A stretch of 17,822 nucleotides of DNA from DALYLB01 sp046154695 (GTDB taxonomy: Bacteria > Acidobacteriota > Blastocatellia > RBC074). The stretch's first letter is position 1, and every line of letters begins with the position of its first letter. Both the position numbers and the translations under genes were made by a program. The DNA lies in NCBI GenBank assembly GCA_046154695.1, contig JBJXFI010000284.1, positions 1 through 17,822 on the forward strand, written 5' to 3'. Below, in pieces: positions 1 to 6,809 of this stretch. Below the pieces are notes generated by a model. It saw nothing but the letters and a program-made list of their open reading frames with translations, ran no database searches and was not told where the DNA came from.

Positions 1-80
1 GCCGCATCCACCAGACACTCTCAGAAAAAGGCCGGGCATCGAACGAGACCTCTTCCGCCGCGCGACCCGCCCGCACACTC

Positions 81-104
81 GGCACAAGCTGGACAGCGTG
101 TGCC
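81..104. repeat. Palindrome 1 (REP-like hairpin)
   Basis: Arms ggcacaagct (81-90) and agcgtgtgcc (95-104) flank the 4-base loop ggac. One base of the right arm departs from perfect symmetry. The equivalent in the second tandem copy (225-248) is perfect. Confidence 0.7.
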
Positions 105-123
105 AACATACTTTGGAAACAGT

Positions 124-147
124 GGCACAAGCTGTCCAGCTTGTGCA
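124..147. repeat. Palindrome 2 (inverted orientation)
   Basis: Arms ggcacaagct (124-133) and agcttgtgca (138-147) flank the loop gtcc. The loop is the reverse complement of the ggac loop in palindromes 1 and 3, so this copy lies in the opposite orientation. Only the last base breaks symmetry. It ends the first 144-bp unit and is absent from the second. Confidence 0.7.
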
Positions 148-224
148 GCATCCACCAGACACTCTCAGAAAGAGACCGAGACTCGAACGAAACCACTTCC
201 GCCCCGCGACCCGCCCGCACACTC

Positions 225-248
225 GGCACAAGCTGGACAGCTTGTGCC
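225..248. repeat. Palindrome 3 (perfect 10-bp arms)
   Basis: Arms ggcacaagct (225-234) and agcttgtgcc (239-248) are perfect reverse complements around the loop ggac. This is the best-preserved member of the three and lies exactly 144 bp after palindrome 1. Such short GC-rich hairpins in non-coding DNA are typical of REP-like repeats. Confidence 0.75.
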
Positions 249-373
249 ACCATGCTTTGGAAACATCGGCGCATCATAACCACCGCTTCTGGGAGAAACA
301 AGATTTGGGCGAAATTGTTTGGAATCCCGCCTGAGGACTCCAGGCAAACGGCTCAAGGAGTCGAAGGTGTGAA

Positions 374-1624
374 TCATCGCGTCGCCGTGGGGAGCGGCAC
401 GCCAAGAATTGCCGCGAGACGGGGCGCGATCTCCAGCATGGAGATTTCGGGTTTTCGAGCGGGCCGGATTCCCGGCCCCCAAAGCATAAAGGAGGCGCGA
501 TAATCAGGGCGCGCGGGCCAGAGGCCATGCACGCCGGTCTCGGCGGGCCTGGCGTACAGTTCATTTGCGGCGGCGGGGCCGAAGAGGTGGTGCGGCGCGG
601 GCTCGAAGGCCGCCACCCGGGCGAACTGTGGCGTGAAGCGTTCAAGCTCGGCCCGCGGAATCTCCCGGCCGATGCCGTACTTTCCGTCCGCGGAAGCCGC
701 GCGAAGCCACTGGATAACGGCGGGATCCTCCGTCGTCAGCATGCCGGATCGCTGCTCGACCCGTCCGCGAACGCCTTCTTTGGCGAGCGCCTGATTGATA
801 TCGACCACGCGATCGGCGCGCTCGAATCCATGATCCGAGACGAGCGCCACGATGGCCCGCGGGGGCGCCGCCGCGAGGATGCCTCCCAGCAGCTCGTCGG
901 TATATTCGAGCACCGAGTTCGCTTCGCGCGTGAAGGGCCCGCTGTGATGGGCCGCGGCGTCGAGATCGACAAAATGAAGGAGCAGAAGGTCCGGCTTCTC
1001 GTATTTGAGCAGATAGACGGTTGCGAGGGCGCGCGTGCGGTCGTCCATCCATTCCTGCGCGAACGAGGGGTGGACGCGGCGGATCTTTTCGATCAGGCCG
1101 GGCGTGGCTTTGGATTCGATCGAGCCGAGGTCCATCCCGCCGCCGTTTCGCGCCTGAAAATATTCGGGGAGATTGAAATCGATTTGATCCGTCACCGTGA
1201 CCGGCCATGTGATGGCGGCGGTCTTCAGTCCGGCGTCGCGCGCCGCGTGCCACAGCGTGCGAACCTTGAGCAGCGACGATTCCCAGTAATAATCGCCTCC
1301 CTCCTCCCTCGGCCGCCGGTTTCCGAGAATGCCGTGCGCCGCGGGCGCCACGCCCGTGATCATCGTCGTGTGCGATGGCCAGGTCACCGTCGGGAAGACG
1401 CCCACCACGCCCTCGGCCACCTCGCCCTCGCGCATCAACCGCCGCAGATTCGGAATCCGCAGCCCCAATTTGTCGCAGTCGCGCAGATACCGGTAATCGA
1501 GCCCGTCGATCGAGATCACCACCAGCGGACGCCCCTGCCGCCCGCGCGCGGAAGGGGCTTGCGCGAGACCGGCCGCGACCGGGGCCAACAGCAAAAGGGA
1601 GAGGAACAGGCGTTCTATTTTCAT
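374..1624 (-). CDS. Secreted alkaline phosphatase / nucleotide pyrophosphatase-phosphodiesterase family protein
   Basis: This 416-residue protein has an N-terminal signal sequence (about residues 1-21, LFLSLLLLAPVAAGLAQA), so it should act in the periplasm or outside. The rest fits the type I phosphodiesterase/NPP branch of the alkaline phosphatase superfamily, which uses two metal ions and a Thr or Ser nucleophile. Visible sites in family order are D40 (VVISIDGLD), likely nucleophile T81 in FPTVTWPSHTT, D222 and H226 in FVDLDAAAHHSGP, D264-H265 in LVSDHGFE, and H366 in ETGVHGLWP. All metal-ligand positions seem present, so it is probably active. The exact substrate (nucleotide, phosphodiester or phospholipid head group) cannot be read from the sequence. 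The start is supported by the signal peptide; I see no strong Shine-Dalgarno. It diverges from the Kelch gene and has palindromic repeats beyond its stop. Confidence 0.9.
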   Translation of the reverse strand: MKIERLFLSLLLLAPVAAGLAQAPSARGRQGRPLVVISIDGLDYRYLRDCDKLGLRIPNLRRLMREGEVAEGVVGVFPTVTWPSHTTMITGVAPAAHGILGNRRPREEGGDYYWESSLLKVRTLWHAARDAGLKTAAITWPVTVTDQIDFNLPEYFQARNGGGMDLGSIESKATPGLIEKIRRVHPSFAQEWMDDRTRALATVYLLKYEKPDLLLLHFVDLDAAAHHSGPFTREANSVLEYTDELLGGILAAAPPRAIVALVSDHGFERADRVVDINQALAKEGVRGRVEQRSGMLTTEDPAVIQWLRAASADGKYGIGREIPRAELERFTPQFARVAAFEPAPHHLFGPAAANELYARPAETGVHGLWPARPDYRASFMLWGPGIRPARKPEISMLEIAPRLAAILGVPLPTATR

Positions 1625-1852
1625 GGTTTTAGATTAAACAAATAACTGTTCGGCCCACGGTTCGATTCTGTATTTGGTCCATTCTTTGCGTCGGTGCGGC
1701 AAGTCAACTATGCTCTGCGCATTATCTTCGACTCCGAAGGATGCCATCTTTTTCCAAAACGGCAATTTTGACAACCCTTCGGAAATGAGGGCGGCCAGGA
1801 GGGTCTGTCAGCCCTCTCGCATCGTGGAGATCATTGTTGACTGGAGCGAATC

Positions 1853-3463
1853 ATGAAAACGAGCGCGATTCCCCGCCTCGCAAAAGGACTCGGCGTTGCC
1901 CTGATCTCATTGAGCGCCGTCGCGCTGGCATCGTTTCAAACTGCCAATCGCGGCGCCTGGAACACCCTTGCGCCAATGCCCGCGGCGCGGCAGGAAATCT
2001 CGACCGCCGTGCTGGAGGGAAAAATCTACGCGATCGCCGGTTTCAACGGATCGGGCGGCAACACCAATAACGTGTACGTCTACAACGTCCAAACCAATCA
2101 ATGGTCAGAGGCCGCCGCGCTGCCGATCGCCACCAATCACAATGCCGCCGCCGTCGCCGCGGGCAAACTCTATGCATTTGGAGGCACGTCGACCCGCACG
2201 TTTGTCTACAATGCGCAGAGCAACACCTGGTCGGATGTCGCCCCGATGCGGTTCCAGCACGCCAACACGGCGGTGGTCGCAGTGATCAATGACAAGATTT
2301 ACGTTGCGGGCGGCAACGGGCCGAACATGAACCAAACGGAGCTCGAAGCGTACGATCCGGCGATGAATTCCTGGACGCAGCTCGCCTCAATGAGCGTGCC
2401 GCGCAATCACACTGCCGGCGGCGCAATCAACGGAAAGTTTTATGTCGTCGGCGGGCGGCCGGGCACGACAGCCGCGAGCGCGCTTGAAGTCTACGATCCA
2501 TTGACCAACGGCTGGAAGCGGTTGCGCGATATGCCGACCGGGCGGTCCGGCATCGGCGCCGCGGCCGTCAACGGCGAGCTTTATGTGTTCGGAGGGGAGC
2601 AGCCGCGCCAGTTCAGCGAGGTCGAGGCGTACAATCCTTTGAACGATACCTGGCAGCAACTGCCGCCGATGATCGTGCCGAAGCATGGCATCTTCGCCGC
2701 GACGATCAATAATGCAGTCTACCTGCCGGGGGGCGCGACTCAACAGGGACTGGGGGCGACCGCGAGTTTCGAGGTCTTCACAGTCAATACGGCGACGACG
2801 GCTTCGGCGGCCAGCTTCGCCCCGAGCCTCGCACCCAAAGCGATCGTCGCCGCTTTCGGAACCAGTCTTGCGACCGGGACGCAGGCGGCCGTCTCGCAAC
2901 CATTGCCGACGGATCTGGCAGGCACGATTGTCCGCGTCACGGATGCGGGCGGCACGACACGACCAGCCCCGCTCTTTTTCGTCTCGCCGCTACAGATCAA
3001 TTATCAAATTCCCGCCGAAACGTCCCCCGGCTTCTCCATCGTGACGATCACAAGCGGCGACGGCCGGACGGCGACGGGCGCGATTCAGATTCTGCCCGCC
3101 GCGCCCGCCCTCTTCACCCTCTCGAAGGATGGAAAAGGACCGGCCGCCGCGATCGACGCGTTCACGTTCGCTCCCGGCCCCTTCAACGCGACTCGCGCGA
3201 GCGGCGAGCCGAACATCATCGCGTTTTACGGGACGGGTCTTGGAGCGGACGCCACCGATGCCGACGGCAATGTCAGCGCCGCCGCGCAGGCAACGATTGC
3301 CGGCGTCCCCGCAACCGTCCTCTACGCGGGCCGCGCGCCGGGCTTCGCGGGGCTCAATCAGTTCAACATCATATTGCCCGCGGCGATTTCAACCGGCGTG
3401 CACAACGTGCAGGTCATGCGCAACGGCGTGCCCGGCAACGTTGTGACAATCGCCATTCGATAA
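1853..3463 (+). CDS. Secreted Kelch-repeat protein with Solibacter-type C-terminal domain
   Basis: This 536-residue protein has a signal peptide at about residues 1-28 (GVALISLSAVALAS). Residues 35-310 hold six Kelch blades. Each has a Trp strand such as WNTLAPMP, WSEAAALP, WSDVAPM, WTQLASM, WKRLRDMP or WQQLPPM, plus a VYNxxTNxW or YDPxxNxW turn and a KIYAIAGF-like Gly strand, consistent with a closed six-bladed propeller. Residues about 318-536 match the domain known as Solibacter uncharacterized C-terminal (TIGR03437 type), with PLFFVSPLQINYQIP near 373-387 and FAGLNQFNIILP near 498-509. That domain is largely confined to Acidobacteria and its role is unknown. ATG 1853 has ggag at 1843-1846 at good spacing. 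The propeller may bind carbohydrate or protein; I see no galactose-oxidase copper ligands that would justify an enzyme call. Confidence 0.9.
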   Translation: MKTSAIPRLAKGLGVALISLSAVALASFQTANRGAWNTLAPMPAARQEISTAVLEGKIYAIAGFNGSGGNTNNVYVYNVQTNQWSEAAALPIATNHNAAAVAAGKLYAFGGTSTRTFVYNAQSNTWSDVAPMRFQHANTAVVAVINDKIYVAGGNGPNMNQTELEAYDPAMNSWTQLASMSVPRNHTAGGAINGKFYVVGGRPGTTAASALEVYDPLTNGWKRLRDMPTGRSGIGAAAVNGELYVFGGEQPRQFSEVEAYNPLNDTWQQLPPMIVPKHGIFAATINNAVYLPGGATQQGLGATASFEVFTVNTATTASAASFAPSLAPKAIVAAFGTSLATGTQAAVSQPLPTDLAGTIVRVTDAGGTTRPAPLFFVSPLQINYQIPAETSPGFSIVTITSGDGRTATGAIQILPAAPALFTLSKDGKGPAAAIDAFTFAPGPFNATRASGEPNIIAFYGTGLGADATDADGNVSAAAQATIAGVPATVLYAGRAPGFAGLNQFNIILPAAISTGVHNVQVMRNGVPGNVVTIAIR

Positions 3464-3648
3464 CGGCAGCCGGCCGGATCGCCGATTTCATCATCGCCAC
3501 TCCCGATCAGACGAAGAAATACCGCGCCCCCTGGATCTTGAAATAAAGAACCGCCCCGGAGCGGCGGGCAAGAGAGGGGGCGGGGAGATCGAATCCCCGT
3601 GAAGCGGCCCATCGACCGCTCCACGGCGTGTTCTTTTTTCGCCGGACG

Positions 3649-4629
3649 TTATCCGCCTACGTACTCGGACTGGTGCAGTCCGGCGATCTTCGCCTCGGTG
3701 TTTTTCTTCCAATCCTCGAGCAGCGGCCCCTTGATCCGCGCGGCGCGCTCGCGCAGCGCGGCCATCTGGGCTTCGCCGAAGGGCTTGAAGCTTCGGGCGA
3801 CGCGCACATCGTCCTCGAGCTGCCCCGTCGTCGTGCAGCCGACCGCCGTGCAGTGGATCGGCAGGCTCAGGACATAATTCAGGCATTCCCGCACGCTGAA
3901 GGTCTGCAGCAATTTGGCGTTGCCGAAATTCTTCATTCCCTGAATCCCCATCTTCCGCTCGATGGCAATGGGGAGCACCTGTTTTTCAAAACTGAGGTAG
4001 AGCGGGTCGGCGATGTGCAGCGGCATGAGGATCGTGTCCCATTTATCGTAGCGTCGCAGCATCTCCAGATGCACCTCGGGATCGTGGTGCCCCGTGAAGC
4101 CGATGAAGCGGGCCTTGCCGGCTTTCTTCGCTGCCTCGAAGGCCTCGATCGCGCCGCCCGGCGCAAAGACCTTCTCGACCTCCTCCATCTTCTGAATCTC
4201 GTGCACCTGCCATAGATCCAGATAGTCGGTCTTCATGCTTTTGAGCGAGGTGGCGAGATCCTCTTCGGCGCCCTTGCGGTCGCGTTTATTGCTCTTGGTG
4301 GTGATGAAGACGCGCTTGCGAAATTCCGGAAGCGCCCGCCCGTAGATCTCCTCCGAATGGCCGCTCCAATAGGTGTGCGCGGTGTCGAAATAGTTGACGC
4401 CGAGCTCGACGGCGCGGCGCGTCAGCGCAATCGCATCCTCGTCCGAACCGGTCAGATGGAACCGGCCGCTGGCCAGCCCGATGACAGTCAGTTTCACGCC
4501 CGTGTTGCCGAACGTGCGCGTGGGAATCTCCCCCGCCGGCCCGGCCGATTCCCCCGCCAGAATGATATTGCCGCCGAAACCGGCCAGCGCGCCGCCGGCC
4601 ATCCCGCCAATCAGTGTTCTGCGTTTCAT
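3649..4629 (-). CDS. Aldo/keto reductase with twin-arginine-like leader
   Basis: This 326-residue protein belongs to the aldo/keto reductase superfamily, NAD(P)H-dependent carbonyl reductases with a TIM-barrel fold. The catalytic tetrad is visible: D82 (YFDTAHTYW), Y87, K112 (FITTKSNK) and H143 (LWQVHEI). The barrel strand GKARFIGFTGHH follows at 171-182, and the C-terminal part has NYVLSLPIHCTAVGCTT. The N-terminus MKRRTLIGGMAGGALAGFGG resembles a Tat signal (RR before a hydrophobic Gly/Ala-rich segment), as expected for an enzyme exported folded with bound NADP. I chose ATG 4627-4629 because it gives this leader and has a gagagg Shine-Dalgarno just upstream. The frame stays open upstream to 5163, but that part overlaps the cyclase gene and lacks family similarity. 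Substrate unknown. It diverges from the cyclase gene with a 193-bp gap. Confidence 0.9.
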   Translation of the reverse strand: MKRRTLIGGMAGGALAGFGGNIILAGESAGPAGEIPTRTFGNTGVKLTVIGLASGRFHLTGSDEDAIALTRRAVELGVNYFDTAHTYWSGHSEEIYGRALPEFRKRVFITTKSNKRDRKGAEEDLATSLKSMKTDYLDLWQVHEIQKMEEVEKVFAPGGAIEAFEAAKKAGKARFIGFTGHHDPEVHLEMLRRYDKWDTILMPLHIADPLYLSFEKQVLPIAIERKMGIQGMKNFGNAKLLQTFSVRECLNYVLSLPIHCTAVGCTTTGQLEDDVRVARSFKPFGEAQMAALRERAARIKGPLLEDWKKNTEAKIAGLHQSEYVGG

Positions 4630-4822
4630 AAGCCCTCTCGGAAAATGCAGGCACCTCCCGCCGTTCCGGATCGGAATTCGGGCGAAAGGCTGTTCATTAT
4701 AGTTTGCGCGGGTTGCGCGTGGGTTGCACCGCCGGAGTATCGCATCGCTCGTGGGTCCGGTACAATGGCCCGCGTTTTTCCCAACAAAATTCGGAATTCC
4801 AGACGTTTTCAGAGGAACGAAC

Positions 4823-5824
4823 ATGAAAATAATCGCATCGATCTCCTTTGTTTTTTGCCTGGCGCTGCTCTCGGTCTTTTTGCTTACCCCGGACGGAACG
4901 CGCGCGCAGCCGCCCCGAAATCTGAACAAGGCCGATATCGATCGTATGATGTCGGAATTGTCGAACTGGGGGCGCTGGGGAAAAGAGGACCAACTCGGCG
5001 CCATGAACCTCATCACGCCCGCCAGCCGGAAAGAGGCGCTCAAGCTGGTCAAAGAGGGGGTTCCGGTCTCGCTCGCGCATGACGCCAACACCGAAAATGC
5101 GCCCGACAACGACAATCCGTTCGAGCACACGATGATGATGTCGGGGGAAAATGCCGGCGGCATGTGGGCGGTGGATAAGGTCGGCGTTTTGTTTCACGGC
5201 TACCAGCACACGCACCTCGACGCGCTGTGCCATATGTTCTGGCAGGGCAAGATGTACAACGGATTTTCCCAGGCGGATGTGACGCGGAAGGGCGCGGGCA
5301 AACTCGCCATCACGAATCTGAAACAGGGAATCTTCGCGCGCGGCATTCTGATGGATATTCCCCGGCTCAAAGGCGTGCCGTATCTGGAGCCCGGTACGGC
5401 GATCTACCCCGAAGATCTGGATGCCTGGGTGAAGAAAGCGGGCCTGAAGCTGCAACCGGGGGATGTGCTCCTCATTCGCACGGGACGCTGGGCGCGCCGC
5501 GCGGCGGGCGGTCCATGGAACATCGGAGTGAACGCGGCCGGGCTGCATGCCTCGTGCGCAAAATGGCTGAAACAGCGGGATATCGCGGTGCTCGGCAGCG
5601 ATGCGGCCAGCGACGTGCTGCCTTCGGGGGTTCCGGGCGTGACGCATCCGGTCCACCAGCTCGTCCTGGTGGCGATGGGCATGAACATCCTGGACAACTG
5701 CGATCTGGAGGCCGTGAGTGAAGCCGCCGCCCGGCGGAGCCGCTGGGAGTTCCTGCTGACCACGGCGCCGATTCCGCTGGTTGGCGGCACGGGCTCTCCG
5801 CTCAATCCGATTGCGACGTTTTAG
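4823..5824 (+). CDS. Secreted cyclase family protein (kynurenine-formamidase-like metal hydrolase)
   Basis: This 333-residue protein starts with a signal peptide (IIASISFVFCLALLSVFLL, cleavage near ARAQ-like TRAQ at 26-29). The body fits the cyclase family (Pfam PF04199), metal-dependent hydrolases that include kynurenine formamidase and some polyketide-cyclase-annotated proteins. The diagnostic metal motif HTHLDALCH lies at 129-137, with H131, D133 and H137 as the expected ligands. Other family words are GAMNLITPASRKEAL (59-73), PGDVLLIRTGRW (212-223) and VLGSDAASD (256-264). ATG 4823 has agagga at 4811-4816. An in-frame upstream TTG at 4724 would add 33 residues before the signal peptide, so I reject it. 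Substrate cannot be assigned. A tacaat hexamer at 4761-4766 could be a -10 element, but no good -35 is visible. Confidence 0.88.
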   Translation: MKIIASISFVFCLALLSVFLLTPDGTRAQPPRNLNKADIDRMMSELSNWGRWGKEDQLGAMNLITPASRKEALKLVKEGVPVSLAHDANTENAPDNDNPFEHTMMMSGENAGGMWAVDKVGVLFHGYQHTHLDALCHMFWQGKMYNGFSQADVTRKGAGKLAITNLKQGIFARGILMDIPRLKGVPYLEPGTAIYPEDLDAWVKKAGLKLQPGDVLLIRTGRWARRAAGGPWNIGVNAAGLHASCAKWLKQRDIAVLGSDAASDVLPSGVPGVTHPVHQLVLVAMGMNILDNCDLEAVSEAAARRSRWEFLLTTAPIPLVGGTGSPLNPIATF

Positions 5825-5845
5825 CGCCCGCCTCGTTAAACAAGA

Positions 5846-5893
5846 AGCGAAGGGCGGAGTCTGGCCCTCGTCGGCAGAACTTCGCCCTTCGCT
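5846..5893. terminator. Strong hairpin between convergent genes, possible bidirectional terminator
   Basis: Bases 5846-5860 (agcgaagggcggagt) pair with 5879-5893 (acttcgcccttcgct) over 15 positions with a single G-U wobble, around an 18-base loop. It lies 22 bp past the stop of the cyclase gene and 82 bp past the stop of the opposing gene. There is no immediate T run, so classic Rho-independent function is not certain. A weaker stem (5897-5901 with 5911-5915) follows and leads into a T/C-rich stretch. The hairpin itself is clear; its role is inferred. Confidence 0.5.
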
Positions 5894-5974
5894 GAGGGAA
5901 AGTAATGGTTTTTCCTCTTTCGGGTCTTCGCGGCTTCGCGTGAGGCAATCTCTTGGCGAGCGTCCCGATAGTCC

Positions 5975-6664
5975 TTAAGGCATCACTCGAAGATCCGCGA
6001 AATGGGCGACCGTGCCGGGGCCGACCCACAATGCGATCGCGCCCCTGGTTGCCCCGAGTTTCAGGTCGTTGACCACCAGGGTCGGCTGCGCCGCGCCATG
6101 CACATAGAGTTTCGCCTTGTCGCCTCGGACCTCGATCTTCACCTTCGTCCATTCCCCGGGAACGAGATCGACATAGCTTTCGTACTTTTCGGGAAATTCC
6201 TTGCGCAACCGCGGCCAGGGGAAGGCCGGATGCGAGATATACTGCGCCGAATGGTTTCGGCGCACCTGATCATCGGCGCGGCCGTTCGTCGGGCGCAGAT
6301 AGAAACATTCGAAGGCCGCTGCCTCGGGGGCGACCCGAAACGCCAGCCCGACGAATCCCCGCGCCGCTCCCGCCGCGTTCGACATCACGTCGCCGGTCAA
6401 CTCCACCTCGATGACGCCATCCTGAAAATCCATTCCCGATAGAATCATCATGCGGTCGTCGTCCGCCGTGTTCGCCTGCGCGGCATCGGTCACGCGCAAT
6501 GCCTTCCGCCCCTTGTGCGTCGCCGGCTCCGCCTTCACGCCGCGCTGTGTGGCCTCGCCGGGCTTCTCCAGCGAAATGGTCTTCGTCTGCGCTTGCGCAA
6601 CGGCCGGAAGCGTCGTGGCGATCACCAGAACGGCGGCGATTCCCCACCCTTTGGTTCGGATCAT
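5975..6664 (-). CDS. Secreted concanavalin-A-like (LamG/DUF1080-fold) protein
   Basis: This 229-residue protein has a clear signal peptide (GIAAVLVIATTLPAVAQAQ, residues 8-26). The remainder looks like one jelly-roll domain of the concanavalin A-like/LamG superfamily, as in the DUF1080 (3-keto-disaccharide hydrolase-like) group. It shows FQDGVIEVELTGDV at 80-93, RGFVGLAFRVA at 102-112, CFYLRPTNGRADD at 120-132, GEWTKVKIEVRGDKAKLYV at 170-188, and a C-terminal GAIALWVGPGTVAHFADLRV at 208-227. That alternation of strands and the WxxVKIEVxGxxAxxYV word are typical of the fold. I see no catalytic signature, so a binding or structural role in carbohydrate interaction is as likely as catalysis. A gggaga Shine-Dalgarno lies upstream of ATG 6662-6664. 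It diverges from the peptidase gene. Confidence 0.75.
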   Translation of the reverse strand: MIRTKGWGIAAVLVIATTLPAVAQAQTKTISLEKPGEATQRGVKAEPATHKGRKALRVTDAAQANTADDDRMMILSGMDFQDGVIEVELTGDVMSNAAGAARGFVGLAFRVAPEAAAFECFYLRPTNGRADDQVRRNHSAQYISHPAFPWPRLRKEFPEKYESYVDLVPGEWTKVKIEVRGDKAKLYVHGAAQPTLVVNDLKLGATRGAIALWVGPGTVAHFADLRVMP

Positions 6665-6809
6665 CTGATTCTCTCCCTCTCTATCTTTTTAGGGGCGGCG
6701 ATTCGACCGCCGCGCATTAGGATCGATGAACTTTACGAGATTCTCTTGTATGATGAAATTTCAGAGGATATTACCCGGGTGAAACAGCCAAATAAAGGGG
6801 ACTCACACC

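Larger units (their letters stand above)
1..264. repeat. Tandem 144-bp repeat, two copies, with internal palindromes
   Basis: The unit starting at base 4 (gcatccaccagacactctc) starts again at base 148, so the period is 144 bp. The second copy follows the first without a gap until about base 264 (shared end ctttggaaac). By hand count about 106 of 117 aligned bases agree. After 264 the copies diverge, so the second is truncated or the array has decayed. The array may extend left of the window. Each unit holds palindromes described separately. I see no convincing gene here; the short reading frames cross the repeat and show no family features. The element lies just 3' of the phosphatase-like gene. 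Bases 265-373 show nothing I can name. Confidence 0.85.

Noticed and set aside
1..264. Possible CRISPR array
   Set aside because: Only two long (144-bp) adjacent copies without distinct spacers, and no cas genes.
527..1645. 372-residue rightward frame opposite the phosphatase-like gene
   Set aside because: Its protein is Arg/Gly-rich without motifs; it is a reading shadow of the minus-strand gene with signal peptide and full metal-ligand set.
1674..1856. 60-residue rightward frame whose stop overlaps the Kelch start codon (ATGA)
   Set aside because: It begins with TTG, lacks a convincing ribosome site, has no family features and no export signal. The overlap is probably chance.
3551..3567. 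ccgcc/ggcgg stem after the Kelch gene as a terminator
   Set aside because: Only five base pairs and no following T run in either direction.
3581..3599. tRNA T-arm-like hairpin on the minus strand (loop ttcgatc, stem cgggg/ccccg)
   Set aside because: No matching acceptor, anticodon or D arms and no CCA; probably coincidence, at most a tRNA fragment.
4630..5163. Upstream in-frame extension of the aldo/keto reductase by 178 residues
   Set aside because: It overlaps the cyclase gene, has no family similarity, and the ATG at 4627-4629 gives a Tat-like leader with a Shine-Dalgarno.
6690..6713. gcggcg/cgccgc hairpin between the divergent 6664 and 6810 genes
   Set aside because: Six base pairs in GC-rich DNA, with no placement that indicates a terminator or operator.
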